From NCBI GenBank assembly GCA_030248215.1, contig JASANG010000305.1, forward strand, positions 1-64,000: a DNA stretch of 64,000 bases. Reading direction: 5' to 3'. This DNA is from Enoplolaimus lenunculus (lineage: Eukaryota > Nematoda > Enoplea > Enoplida > Thoracostomopsidae). Position numbers and translations under genes: made by a program. The notes below the pieces were generated by a model. The model ran no database searches, was not told where the DNA came from, and saw nothing but the letters and a program-made list of their open reading frames with translations. Shown piece after piece: positions 1-11,929 of the stretch; the first letter of the stretch is position 1, and each line of letters starts with the position of its first letter.

Positions 1-2052
1 TCAACTTGCTAGCAGGGTGTAGCTGGAATTGCCGTCCGCAAAGTGAACAATATCAGTTACTAAAATGCGACCGGAGGTGAAAAATACCGGAACCGGAGGT
101 CAACAGAAGTCTGGCTTCTCGCTCGCGAGTTTTCACACTTCCATTTTTCCGTGATTTTTAAATGGCTATATAAATTTGCACAAACCATATCACCAGGTTT
201 TACTAAAAATTATAACAAGTTTTCTCGCTCGCTACACTCCCTGGCTTACAATTTTAGTTAAGATTATAATACCCCTCATAAAACGAAATAGTCAAGAATG
301 GTAATCGAAAACCTGAGTGCCAAATGGCGTTTCTACCTCAGTTGTTATCAGGATATAACCGGAGATCTGCCTCTTTCTCCGGCAGAAACTCAAGCTCAGG
401 CTTCAACTGCGCCTCCAGTCAAACTTCTGCCGCAAGTTCCTGCTATTTGGGTAGCGAAATTTTTCCTAGTTTTCGGTTCTTATACGCTTTTAACTTTTGG
501 CACAGTTTTATTGAGGTAATTGCTGGGCGGGATTTTCCTGCAAAAAACATCGCCGAAAACCGAAATTTTTGGGCCCAGACTCCGGAAATTTAGTCATCCT
601 CCGACTCCGAAATGTTTTCACCTCCGGTTGCATCCTGGGCGTTATGTATTTTTATTTATAAGGGAAACATCACAACGAATTGACGGAGCGACTCACAGAA
701 TCTGTACAAACACTTCTCTGTTTAATACTATGGCCAGTTTTTGTATTAAAGATGTTTTGCAAGAAATCTCACTTGTTATGACTATTGCGTTAGTTTCATT
801 GTAGATTGAGTAAATTGATGAACGTGGGCATGTGCTTGTTTCTTCTTTTATGACTAATGTCCCAGTGAGATCATTAACTTTCACAGTTGCAGTTGCGGTA
901 AATTAAGTAATGAATGATTGTCCGACTGAAAAAATTGCTTGAAAAACTTTGATACGCCGAATTTTCGCTAATTTTCGCTGAACGAAGAAGTAAGTGGTAA
1001 GATTATGTGTAACTAGGCTTACCGCTTTGGGCCGGTGACTATAAGCTAAACATTTGTTATTTTGGTTGGTTATGCGTGTTAACTTATAGACTACAAAAAA
1101 TTTTACTATTCCCCAGGTCTTAAAACAGACCTTTGGTGCGGCCCACGGTGAGTGAAGCTGCGAGTAATGCTTCAACGGACGGCTGAAACTGCAGTCGAAC
1201 TCTCGGAGCAGTCGGCAGCGAGGTGCCGTTGGGCTGAGTTACCGGATGGGAGACAACTGACTGGCTACACAAATGTGCTATAACCGCACACTCTACATTT
1301 ATTTTGTGAGTCTAGCGTTTAGCATACAAACCTGCTTAATTTAACTGAACGGCATCACAGAAGTGTCCTGATTGTAAAGCCGTAGGTAAAGAAAAGAAAC
1401 TAGAAAATTTCAACAATCGTACAAAATAAGATTATTTTCCAGATGGAACTTAAGATCCCTATGGTTCTGAACATCAACAATCCAACAAAATAAGATTATT
1501 TTCCAGATGGAACTTAAGATCCCTATGGTTCTGAACATGTAATAACTTTAATGAAGCGTATACATTCCGTCCAACAAAGAAAGTGTATCACATTGCCACA
1601 TATAAAGATATTATTATAGAATTTTAGAGAAAAATTCTGGATTAGAATTTTGTAAATTTAACCAAAAGTTTAATATATACATAATTCATATTTCTTTGAG
1701 AATTGCCAGGAGCGAACGCAAGAATCAACGTCCGAGGGTGGTGTCAAAAACCAACACTGTACTGTGATTAATTAAAGTGCATTGGTAGGGAGTTTTGTTT
1801 GTCTTCGTTTAATACTCAAATGATCTGAGGACACATCAAACATAGCGCTAACTAAGTGGGTGTTAACAGAGGTGAGGCTCCGAAAAGTGATACAATTTTT
1901 GAAATCTGTGCAAACATTATAACGCGGAAGACCCAAACGGCACGAAGTATATACACAAGATTTTGCTTTTCAACGGTTTTTATATCGATTCTGCCTAAAA
2001 ATAATAAATTGTTATCCATCTCTATTTGTTAAAAAGACATTACGCACCCATC
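1..2052. other. Upstream non-coding region
   Basis: No exon with both a good acceptor and donor was found here. The only clear structure is a 64-bp tandem duplication at 1411-1538. Short open frames in this stretch are not supported by splice signals or recognisable protein motifs. A promoter for the gene starting at 2053 should lie here, but I see no TATA box or other element I can defend. Confidence 0.5.
1411..1538. repeat. 64-bp tandem duplication, two units
   Basis: Units 1411-1474 and 1475-1538 are near identical. They differ only at two or so bases near the start (caacaatcgt against caacaatcca), so the duplication is recent or homogenised. It lies about 0.5 kb upstream of a start codon. 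Confidence 0.9.
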
Positions 2053-5000
2053 ATGTTCGCAAAACAACAGCTAGCAAACCATAGCTACAGCCCAAACTTA
2101 CTGCAGGTAAGTGAAACCTTTCTAGCAATACGTGCATGTTTTGCATTTTTTACCTGTTATAGACTGGGGCCCATGTATAGAACAGGGCCGGAACAGTAGT
2201 GTAAGCTTAATCCTAAGCCTAAGCCTAAGCCTAAGCGTAAGGGCGAGCCTATTCGTAAGAGTTAGCTTAAGCTTAAGCGCAAGCTTAAGGAAAAAATTGG
2301 TCTAACGCTTCACCTGACTCTATTATAGCCTCTCCGAAAAACGATCCGGCCCTGTTCTATACATGGGCCCAGACTGGTAACAAAATGGGTATCAAACAAC
2401 CATCTGATAACGTGAAACTCGCATTAAACGCATCTAAGTTGCTGGGCTATCGCTATTTTTGTTGACGCTTCTTTGTTCAGAATGGAAGCTGGCCGTTAAG
2501 CCTTCTGTCAACGCGGCTTTGTTTCAGTTTCGTTGACCTGCCAATAACTTTGGTTTTTTCACAACTGCTGCAAAATCCTGGTTGTAGTGCATGTGTGTGT
2601 AAGCATTAATACATTGACGACATGCACAGAGTGAAAGTGCTTGATGATGCAATTATAAATATTGCAACTGCAAAACACTGCAATAACATAAACAGTGTAA
2701 TACACAACGTTACGTTTTTGAAACTTTCATACATCATTCAACGACGTCCTCGTGTTTTAAAAATATATGGTAACTTTTTTCATTGTTTCTGTTTAAAATT
2801 TTATTAGGTTTTGAATGAAAAAATCACATTTTACTTTGGAAAGTTCAGCTATTTCATAATTTACTGATCAATTTTGGACAAATTCATGTGTTTCTTAATT
2901 TAGATATGCCAGATTTTTACCTCTACACTCTGAGTTGGATATACTTATTTATGCTGGTTAGCAACAATGCACACGGTAGTCTCATCCCAGTGAAAAATTC
3001 CAAACTTAGCAAACTTTTTGCTTAAAATGACGGAAACGGATAGTGAATAAAATGAAAATTGAAACCGAAAACAGAAAACGGATATTCACGTATAAACGTC
3101 TGAAAGACGTATTATTTTTCTTTCAATACAAATGTTATCTTTCGAAAAGTTTTTTAGAAACATAGCGAATACACCCAAAATTCTCAACATTTTGAATAAA
3201 TCTTGTTATTTTGGTTTCAATCACAACTATTACAGCATTGCTGTATTGAAAATCGAACTGATTTTACCGTAATCTGTAACTGCTAAAGCTTAAAAGTAAC
3301 AATACTGTCCTGCATTTTCGTAATAAACAGAAACGGAAACAGATATGACTTTTACCGGAAACTGAAACAGCCATTCGACTTCACTGTGGTTCCTGATTTT
3401 TGCTGTGTGAAAGTTTCAATCCGCATTTGCAGTAATTGTGTCTCTTTTAACCCTTTCTCACATGAATATTTTCAAATTTTCCTGAGACCTACTTTTTTTA
3501 AATTCACAGAAAAATGTTTTGGAAACAAATGATTTTCGTTGATGTTCTAGCGTTATTTGAACGAACTCTACTTGGTTCTTTTAGATTTGTTCGATCTACG
3601 CCAATAAAAATAAAAAAGCAACAATGCATTATATTGTAAACATAGTGTCTGTAGTCTTAACTATTTACATTGGTCTGTCAAGTAAGTGATCCATGTTACT
3701 TTTAGGGGCGCCCCGTGTTCCCGCGGAGTAGCTATAGATTAGGCTTAGACTTTAAACCGGTCGTTGAGCCAGGGCCACCGCCGAGGTATCCGAGGCTTCA
3801 GTTAAGCCCGGCAAACGAGGTCCCTGATCGCTTTGAAACCGGACAAATGCAATTTTACTACTGAATTTTAGTACAAAATTGAATTCCGGTGGGAATACTG
3901 TCCGCAATTATATTAAGTACAACGATGCGCCCGTGATTTATACAGAGTTGAAACCCGAGCGTAAAATGAAGCCAATCGAGAATCAAAATAGACAGAGGCC
4001 ACCAAAATAAAGCTCGCCATCGAATCGAGTTAGAATTTAGACCCACGTTTCATCTGATATGTATTCAATCTCAACACAAAATTATAAAGCTGACTCTAGT
4101 ATAGCGGAACAGATTTGCCTGCCTTGTCTAAAAAAGCTCGGGGAGGCAGTCGACGTGGTACTGACTGTTGGATCAACAGGGTGAAACCAGAAGCGTAGCC
4201 AGAGTTGTGGTCAAAGCTCCATGTTTCACCCCAATGGTTTCGAAAAACTTTCCGTAAAGGTTTTCAAGACGAATTTGTCTTTTGGTTTAGTTTTAAACAT
4301 ACGTCTAGCAACTCGCTCACTTCGCTTTTTCGCATCATCTGGCACTGTAATGGTACGAACGTGAACTTACATCGTAAGCAGGAGTTTCGCAAAGGGTTTC
4401 GGGAGCCTCGTGAACCACAGCCGGCGTTGTCAGATAAACTTAAGGTTCAGAGAATAATATGGAGACCATGATAGCCGGCAACTGTCGCGGCTTGCGAGGT
4501 GTAATTTTGCCTCTGCAAACGACCTACCAACACTGAAACTGCTTTGAATGATAGCGGACAAATACGAATTTTTAAATACTATATAGGTTCTATAAGTAGA
4601 AATGTTATCCAATAGGTAGTCTAATAGGGACAGGAACGTGTCCCAGGCTGCCCCGGTTATAGCGTGAACCCCGCATGAGTTCTGCAAAAACCCACGAACA
4701 GTGATTGTAGTTTCACTGATGGTTAATTTTACATTACTGCGGGATACAACTGAAAATATACATTCAATATAGTGAACTTTCTAAGAAAAATGAAGTGTAT
4801 ATGTAGTGCCACAAACAACCATTGGCCACAGTTGGCCGTTGGAATGTCCCAAACAAAAGCTGCTAATGAACAACTAGGTGCGTAAAACTCTGGTATATCA
4901 AATCATCAATAGCTTTACAAAATCAAGTAAATCAGCGCCAAGACAACAACTAATTTGTTCAGTTTTCGTCTAATATATTGCAAAAAAAGCTGCAACGCCG

Positions 5001-8000
5001 AGAACCAAACCAAAGCCTTAGCTTAAATCAAGTTTGACCTACGCACCAGATGCGTTGGGATCAAGAAAGGATTGGCGGGTGAAAACACAGGGCAGTGTCT
5101 AGGTATACTAAAGGTAAACCGAAAGGGCACAAATAATCTTAGCAATTGTCCGTGGTGGGTTTAGAATAGAATCCGGAGACAAATCAGTTTCACGGTAGGT
5201 GGATGCGTCAATCAAACGATCCGAGGACGGCTATCGCCAAGCTATTAAGATTTTTTTAAATAAAAAGTCATGGAACACACAAAATATGAATTAAATCTAA
5301 TGCAAATTTTTTTCGAAGAGCGAATTTTTTTACATTTTCATGAACCTTGTAGAAAAACAGCAATTTTGGCCACAAGGTGAAAATTTTTCTATCAACTGGA
5401 TTAGCGAGAACACGAGTCGGAGCTGCCCTTCCTGCCTCCTGCTTCCGGCGTTTATGCTCATTATATTCGGCCTGTTTGGCCAAGATCAAACGATCACTCT
5501 CAGACAAGACCACGTATAAGGTATAATTTGTGCAAACTTGATAAATTTAAGACGTTTTGCACGTCATCAACAACGCTCCGGTTCATATTTTAGAAGGTTT
5601 TGAGTTTTGAAGCACATTTAATTGCATACTGTAGGTAAATAATGAACTCCATTAAAAGTTTGAAGGTCGACCCTAAAAACGCAACTCATGCAGGGTTACG
5701 GTTTGTACAACTTAACATTTTGCTCAAATGCATTTGCAAACTCTTGTATTAAAATGTAATCTTGGCTCTAGTGTTTTTTCGTATTGTACTTAGACAGTGG
5801 AAATGTACAACGCTTGGACAGACCGCGTCGTCATGCAACGTTTTGGCAATGGGTGGGCTACGATCGAAATCCAGGAATTTTTTACGCTGGCGACTGGGAG
5901 CCGTATTACGAACCGAATGATGCATGTAAATATCTACGTTCAAGTGTACAACTTTAACTTTTTTTTTGAATACGCTTATTGTGATGGAATCTACGACAAT
6001 TCGTCGACTGACAACATGTCGCCCAACAGTATCCTAGAACCTATTAATTAATCTAAGCGCATAATTCAAAGCGTAAAATTTTTTTGTGTGATTCCATAAA
6101 AGTTTGAAAGAAAATCGATTTTCATCAAACCAGGTGAGATAGGTGCTATACACTTTTTGAGTATGCTAAACCCGTGACACTAAAACGTTGTTTTAGCGTC
6201 AGTTAGCTGTTACGAACCGAATGATGCATGTAAATATCTACGTTCAAGTGTACAACTTTAACTTTTTTTTGAATACGCTTATTGTGATGGAATCTACGAC
6301 AATTCGTCGACTGACAACATGTCGCCCAACAGTATCCTAGAACCTATTAATTAATCTAAGCGCATAATTCAAAGCGTAAAATTTTTTTGTGTGATTCCAT
6401 AAAAGTTTGAAAGAAAATCGATGTTCACCGATAGGTGCTATACACTTTTTGAGAATGCTAAACCCGTGACACTAAAACGTTGTTTTAGCGTCAGTTAGCT
6501 GTGAAGTATATATTGCTGAATTTTTTCGAATCAAACGGTATCAATTTGAATAAAATGTATGTTTCAGATTCCGTCTTACGGTCCGTGTTTCCGTGTAAGT
6601 TTTTGTTATAATTTCTACAAATTATCATGTGCTGATATATATTTTAACTACTGTTTCAATAAAGGATCCAGATGTGTTTGCATTTTTGACAAACCTTGGA
6701 AGACCTAAACCTTGGGTTACCGTTATAGAACGGGACCGCTTAGCGCATATTTGATGAACTGCAGCAGCGGACGGTTTACACTGTAAATTCCAATGAGTTT
6801 ACAACTAGCGAGTTGGTTAGTTCTGAATTAATATCAGTAAAAATTAACTCACTCTGAGTTGAGTTGACTCTGGGTGAGTTGATTAATTAACTCAGAATGA
6901 ATTGAATCAACTCAAAATTCTGAGTTCTGATAGTCCTAACTCAAACTGAGTGATTCAACTCATTCTCTCTGAAATTTACAGTGTATATCTCGAAAGGCCG
7001 CAAAACTGTGTATAACTATTATGTGATTTATATTTCATCCATTTTTACTTATATTTTATCAGTCGGGAATATGGCTAATTTTTCATTTAGACAGATTGCT
7101 ATCTTTAGTATATTTTCTACCAGCGATTGGAGACAGCGACAAAATGTTTTAGGCCACTTTAAGATCCAGGAAGTTATTGCTAGAAAGCCTCTAAATGTGC
7201 GGTTTCTTCTCTATTCTTTACAGGAATTTTGGCTGGTATTTTAAAGCGAGATTAATATCTCTGCGCTGAATGTATTACTTTGAACAAAATTTTCCGGTTT
7301 TTCATACACATTATTTTCAAAACTGCGCTTTCTGTAGCGGATAAGCATTAAAATTGGTGACGTGCCTACCGATTTTGTCAATCAGTTTCCAACAAAATTT
7401 TTTAGTTTTTTCTGCAAAAATTTTAGTCCCCGCCATCAGTAATTATTTGTTTATATTTTAGCGTTAAAAGGATTCAAAGTTGAACCGAAGCCACAGTTTG
7501 TACCGTTTGCCATCAATCCAGGTTGGTTTCTGTTTAGTTCAAACCGTTTCGGACGTTTCTGCTCAATTTTCGGTTGCTTTTAGATGTTGTCACTTTTGAA
7601 CCGAATAGAGTATATTCCTGAAGCATAGCCATGATTATAATATTTTACAGTTTCCTAAATCATAAATTTGTATTTAATTCCTAATTTTACGGCGTGGGCG
7701 GATTATTCAGGTAAGCATCGGATTCACCCTTTGCAGACTTCGGTCTGACAAAGCGGCGGATGCTCTGTACGCATTGGGATTTTTTGGAATAGAGCCTACC
7801 GAAAAAAAATAAAAAAACCTATCTCAGATTGACTTTGAAGAACTCATCGCGATTGTGTATCGTAAAACAATGCACTATACACTATATATAACCATTACTA
7901 CGCGTATACGCAGTACAAAATCTTCACAAGACGTGACAGCCCCATCGGGTTCGCGCATCGAACTCCTATAACTGAGTGATCATAGTGAACAGCCTCCAAC

Positions 8001-8712
8001 TCCTGTCTTCAAGATTGGAATCTTGCATAACAGTAGGTCTCTGATGAAATGGAAAATATTTATATCAGAACGGATGCTGTCCGGTCTTTACGAAAATACA
8101 CTGCAACCATCTCGGGTTTTAGCACGTCCTGATCAACTTGTATCGACAGCTGCTCGTGACTATTCACAGCTACAATCAGCCTCAAACCCTCATCTGATGG
8201 GTAATCGTGGTCTTTATTCTGGTGGAATTGGTAAGTTTCCATCGGTTTCGTAATCATACTAGCGATGTAGTGATTCCAAACGGTTGCAGAAGAGGTAATA
8301 AAAGTTCGTAGTCTCTATTTCGACATTTGAGCCAATTCGAGTTTTTTAGGTAATAACAGTCTGGAAATGGATAGTGTCATAGATTCGTACAGCAATAAAC
8401 TTAAACCTTAGAAAATAGTCGGTATAACTGGTACATTTTATATTCGATGGAGATTTGTCCGAAAGCAACGTGGTTATAGGCTGATCAAGTCTTTAAGATC
8501 GTAGAGTTTCACGCAATATATCGGAACCACAGGCGAATATTTCAGACACACTTCCTATGGTTTTGGGTTTAATTTCAGGCAGCGGTCGGTCGTTCAACTA
8601 CAGCGGAACATATACAACGATTGACAAAGAACGTGGCGAGTATTTCAATAAAACTTTCAAAGGCCAAGTCGATATCAACAGAGGGGGTACTTTTGGAAGC
8701 ATGCCTGGATGA
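2053..8712 (+). CDS. Gene A: uncharacterised multi-exon protein
   Basis: Supported exons are 2053-2106 (ATG, 18 codons, donor gtaagt), 5798-5925, 7462-7521, 8069-8230 and 8579-8712 (TGA). From 5798 onward the phases join without a break (1, 1, 1), giving about 160 residues in frame, and AATAAA follows 32 bases after the stop. Exon 1 leaves in phase 0 but exon 5798 needs phase 2 on entry, so at least one exon between 2107 and 5797 is unresolved. Visible stretches include RRHATFWQWVGYD and GDWEPYYEPND in the second known exon, GFKVEPKPQFVPF in the third, and a Gly/Tyr-rich C-terminus (GRSFNYSGTYTTIDKERGE). There is no signal peptide or membrane segment. I do not recognise the family. Trp/Tyr/Pro-rich short proteins of this kind include axonemal microtubule inner proteins, but that is only a thought. 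Exon 5798 has a second open frame containing WTDRVVMQRFGNGW; it does not match the downstream phases. Confidence 0.7.
2168..2369 (+). mobile_element. hAT-like MITE with GCCTAA array (copy 1)
   Basis: Begins GGCCCATGTATAGAACAGGG and ends with the inverse complement. Flanks tagactgg (2160-2167) and cagactgg (2370-2377) match at 7 of 8 positions, which fits an 8-bp target duplication. The interior holds aagcct hexamers. It lies in the first intron of gene A. Confidence 0.85.
3010..3375. repeat. ACGGAAACGG-type dispersed element
   Basis: Both ends carry repeats of acggaaac/aaaacggata motifs. The same motif set, in either orientation, returns at 12600-12670, 20905-21345, 61105-61250 and 62040-62330. 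It looks like a non-autonomous element of roughly 300-450 bp. The exact ends here are not clear. Confidence 0.55.
5907..6502. repeat. About 300-bp tandem duplication spanning an exon end
   Basis: Unit 1 (5907-6210) and unit 2 (6211-6502) are nearly identical apart from a short deletion. The unit begins 19 bases before the end of the gene A exon 5798-5925, so the last 19 coding bases and the gtaaat donor are duplicated at about 6211-6235 without an acceptor. Confidence 0.92.
6779..6983. mobile_element. TA-flanked MITE, CACTGTAAATT ends (copy a)
   Basis: Terminal inverted repeat CACTGTAAATT with TA on both sides (6777-6778, 6984-6985). The interior is built from alternating ctcagagtga/gagttgatt motifs. 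A second copy is at 10099-10350. The TA target and CACTG end suggest a Tc1/mariner-related source; this is inferred. Confidence 0.8.
7895..8073 (+). mobile_element. tRNA-derived SINE (family 1) abutting a gene A exon
   Basis: Homologous to the better preserved copy at 62850-63035: shared blocks are caagacgtgacagcccc, ctcctataactgagtg (A-box-like), a decayed B box near 8015, and the tail taggtctctgatgaaatgg. Homology runs through aaaatatttatatcagaacgg, which contains the AG acceptor at 8067-8068 of the gene A exon. The SINE therefore seems to provide that splice site and the first few bases of the exon. Confidence 0.65.
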
Positions 8713-8744
8713 TGACTGTTGAATTCTGTTTTCAATTTGAAACC

Positions 8745-8750
8745 AATAAA
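8745..8750 (+). terminator. Poly(A) signal of gene A
   Basis: AATAAA 32 bases after the TGA of gene A, directly followed by a second AATAAA at 8751. The position supports the chosen terminal exon. Confidence 0.75.
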
Positions 8751-8866
8751 AATAAACTGAGCGCACTTAGTAAGGAGCAGGCAATTATTGAAGGGGTTGT
8801 CTTTTTGGTTGATCGAAACTGGACTAGTTTAGCTGGAAAAATGTTGCAAGATTTCATCGAAAAATT

Positions 8867-9128
8867 GGCTCATGCATAGAACAGGGCCGGAACAGTAGTG
8901 TAACCATATTCCTAAGCCTAAGCCTAAGCCTATGCCCAAGACTAAAGCGTATGGATGAGCTTATTCTTAAGCCTAAGGGTAAGCCTAACCCTACGACTAA
9001 GCGTATGGATGAGCTTATTCTTAAGCCTAAGCCTAAGCCTAAGCCTAAACAAAAAATAGTCTAAAGCTTAAACTGACTCTATTATGGCCCATCCGGAAAG
9101 CGATTCGGCCCTGTTCTATACATGGGCC
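8867..9128 (+). mobile_element. hAT-like MITE with GCCTAA array (copy 2)
   Basis: GGCTCATG...CATGGGCC ends, flanked by a perfect 8-bp duplication gaaaaatt (8859-8866 and 9129-9136). The interior has several blocks of aagcct hexamers and a repeated segment containing gtatggatgagcttattc. This is one of the two best copies for defining the family. Confidence 0.9.
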
Positions 9129-9613
9129 GAAAAATTTGATTAAAACAGTTGTTTCTGAGCTGTCCATTGAAAAGCTTGATAAGGTGTTCTGGTTAGTATT
9201 AATTTTGCATTGTCTCCCATCTCAAACTTCTACCTTACATGTTTCACGCCTCTCTTCAATTTGACAACAGATAAATTTAAATATTAGACAAATGGTTTAA
9301 GTTCTGTGCTTATATGGGAACTGGTGGGTGTTTTAGTCATTCAATTTCACGTCATCAAGTCGCTCATCAGTTGGACGGTTGTTTTTTTGTTTACAAAATT
9401 AAAAATAATTGTTTTGCCCATTGAAAAAATTATAGTTGTTAAATTAATAATTATTTGAAATGTGGACTAGAAATTTCATTTATACGTCGAATACGGAGTA
9501 TAATATATGTACGTCATGATTTCATGGAAAAACTTTGAATTGCTGTCCATAAACCCTGCTGACATAGAGTGGATCCTGGGAGACTTAACGCAAATTGAGC
9601 ACGTAATGTAATA

Positions 9614-9838
9614 CACACTAGCGGATTCAGATGGGGGGGCGGGGGGCATACGCTTCCCCGTCAAATTTTTTTGTGTTAAATGATATTAAGGTACGTACCT
9701 TACAATTTTTTTTACAATTTTTCCAGCAGAATTTTTTGTGTTAAAATGGTTGGGTTCCTACCTTACAATTTTTGCGTTTCATAACATTTCTCAGCCCGCT
9801 CCGTCCCACGTCAGAAATTTTCGATCCGCTTCTGGTAA
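9614..9838. mobile_element. GGCGGATCC-ended element
   Basis: Starts agcggattcagatggggg and ends gatccgcttctgg, an imperfect inverted pair. The interior has twice-repeated blocks resembling accttacaatttttt and tttttgtgttaaaat. Relatives are at 19080-19307 and 57430-57606. Confidence 0.6.
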
Positions 9839-9945
9839 TACACAAACCTTATAACAAAAGCTACGTCTATACTCAGTGTATACTAAATCACCACAAGATG
9901 TAAGAACCTCCTCGGGCTCGATCGTTTAGTTTCGAATCATGTTAA
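9839..9945 (+). mobile_element. SINE family 1 fragment
   Basis: Shares tatactcagtgtatactaaatcacc..caagatgtaag and cctcgggctcga with the fuller copy near 62.9 kb. The tRNA-like body is missing. Confidence 0.55.
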
Positions 9946-10098
9946 TTTGAGAGCGAACCGTTGTTTCGTGAGACTATTAAAGTAAACTTAAATTAGATTA
10001 TTTTTCGCTTACGCTTAGGCGTAAAGTTGACGCTTAGGCTTGATTATAGACTTATATTCACGCTTTGGCTTAGGTTTAAAAATTTGCGTATACTAGTA

Positions 10099-10350
10099 CA
10101 CTGTAAATTCGAATGAGTTGATTAATCAATTCAGCTAGCGAGTTGGTTATTTCTGAATTAATATCAGTAAACATTAACTTACTCTGAGTTGATTTGATTC
10201 CCACTCTGAGTTGAATTGACACTGGGTGAGATGATTAATTAACTCAGAATGAATTGAATCAACTCAACTTTCTGAGTTCTGAAAGTCCTAACTCAGACTG
10301 AGTGATTCAACTCATTCTGAGTTAAAATCAACTCACTGAAATTTACAGTG
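10099..10350. mobile_element. TA-flanked MITE, CACTGTAAATT ends (copy b)
   Basis: Same ends and interior as 6779-6983, with TA at 10097-10098 and 10351-10352. It is longer than copy a by an extra gagttgatttgatt segment. Confidence 0.85.
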
Positions 10351-10631
10351 TACTGTTATTCATTTTAAAGTAACATTGAGCCAACTTCTTATAGTTGCGC
10401 GGTGATGGTTACTGCATTAACCCGTGAATGACCTGAACTTAAATCCACGCTTGAAACTGTCTCAAACAAAATAGAAAGATTCATATAAGAAAGCAATAAA
10501 CACATATTTAGGCACTGGCTTATACTCTAAATGGTACCATAAATTACACCAGTGTATTACCCGGCCTACCGGAAGTGATTTTAACCAATCATACACGTTT
10601 CTAAAAACGGTAACTGATCTGTTGCTACCAG

Positions 10632-11628
10632 CAACGGCATTATTTTTGTTTACGTAAACCCGTATGGCTGTTTTTACAAATCTACGGTTCTATGATACCG
10701 GCTGTATTTGTCCAATGGTTTTGGCTGTATTTACTGGGGAGCCAATCGGAATCAAGCACATTTTCAGTTATTTTTGTTCCAATTTACCTTTTCCTTTTAG
10801 AAAGAGATATTATGTATTACAGGTTTGTAGGCAAATCTTTTTATTGATGCGGATATTTCAGAAAAGCGGATCAGTCGCCCTATTGGTTTTACTGGAATAA
10901 ACCCGTTGATCTATTACCGCAGACAAATTTGTGATTAAAATGAATTTAGGGGTTTTCGACCGGATGTTGTTAATTGACCGATTTAAAGATCTTCAATGAG
11001 TCACTACGTTAAATGACCTCAAACAAAATTGCAGAACACCGATATTACCAGCATCAAGTTATGTTAATATATATGATTACTACACTCAAAATAATATTTC
11101 TGATATTTAAGAAACAATTTCTTTCATTTAAGAAATATAATTAACAAGGTGCACTTGAAAAGTATTTCTGCTATAACTGAGAAGTTTTCAAAAAAGTTTT
11201 GAAATAAAGTCTGAAAATAAACGTTTTCCAGTTATTTTTAGAAAAATTGTCTTAAATATCAGAAAAACTTTTCAGATTTGCCACAGAAAAAACTTTTCTT
11301 AATAAATTCAGAAACACTTTTTTGTGTGTATAAAGCTAAATTGGTTTTTTTTTTCGCTCGCCACCACTCGCGAGGATATACAATTCTCATGAATTAATGA
11401 TGAATTAATGCTGAAAATTTTCAAAATTTCTTAATTTTAAGGGAACCTCATATTGGCTTTGAAGGAGCTGCTCGCACACTTGGCATGTCATTGTTCAATG
11501 TTACACGTCCAACGCATATGTTTCGTTTTACGAATTTCTGCTTGAATTGGTTGATTTGTAGCAATTTGTTTCAGAGATATGATTGGATTAAAATTTCAAA
11601 TAGCTTCAAAATCAGTATATGCAATTAA
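10632..11628 (+). CDS. Gene B1: 3' part of a multi-pass membrane protein
   Basis: Two exons are proposed. Exon 10632-10822 (phase 0 in, 2 out) is very hydrophobic, with stretches such as PVWLFLQIYGSMIPAVFVQW and FSVIFVPIYLFLLERD that look like two membrane helices. Exon 11442-11628 (phase 2 in) contains GAARTLGMSLFNVTRPTHMF and then ends with TAA at 11626. The split codon makes Arg across the junction. AATAAA follows at 11646. The acceptor at 10630-10631 (ttgctaccag) is reasonable and the donor at 10823 (gtttgt) is weak. No upstream exons or start codon were found between 8760 and 10631, so this is only the C-terminal part. I do not recognise the family. A chance open frame cannot be excluded. 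Confidence 0.45.
11081..11330. mobile_element. MITE with tacactca/tgtgtgta ends
   Basis: Left end tacactcaaaataatatttc is an imperfect inverted copy of the right end, which closes with gaaacacttttttgtgtgta. The interior is AT-rich with repeated ttaagaaa/cttaaat motifs. It lies in the intron of gene B1. Confidence 0.55.
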
Positions 11629-11645
11629 TTGATTTTACGACAAAC

Positions 11646-11651
11646 AATAAA
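11646..11651 (+). terminator. Poly(A) signal of gene B1
   Basis: AATAAA starts 18 bases after the TAA stop of gene B1. Such a short 3' UTR is plausible in a compact genome. Confidence 0.55.
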
Positions 11652-11929
11652 GCTGACAGCAACAATGGTATACAAAGTCGATAACATGGTAAAATGATAG
11701 CATATGCGACTAATAAAGTCGAACCCCATCCCAGGCTGCGTTAGAATTTTGGTGAAATTTTACTTGTATCCTACAGTAAATTTGTTTGTTGCTTTGCGTC
11801 GGTTTCGAAAGATTTAATTGAAAATATTTTCTAAAAAAACTTGAAAACAATAAAGATTATTCTTAATATTAGCTAAATCATCATCATATGCAGGACTCAA
11901 TTTTGGTTCAACGCCGGCTCTGGTTCACG

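Noticed and set aside
1190-1262. Segment with ccggatgggagacaactg, similar to part of the 5S rRNA internal promoter
   Set aside because: Only about 18 bases match and the rest of a 5S gene is absent. It may be a fragment of a 5S-derived SINE but cannot be supported.
5268-5513. Minus-strand frame with a charged stretch (KQAEYNEHKRRKQEAGRAAP)
   Set aside because: It looks protein-like, but it lacks an ATG, a good acceptor and a good donor, and it lies inside an intron of gene A on the other strand.
5798-5925. Alternative frame of the gene A exon containing WTDRVVMQRFGNGW, faintly like the cilia protein CFAP68
   Set aside because: It leaves the exon in phase 0, while the three following exons need phase 1. 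The recalled similarity is short and from memory only.
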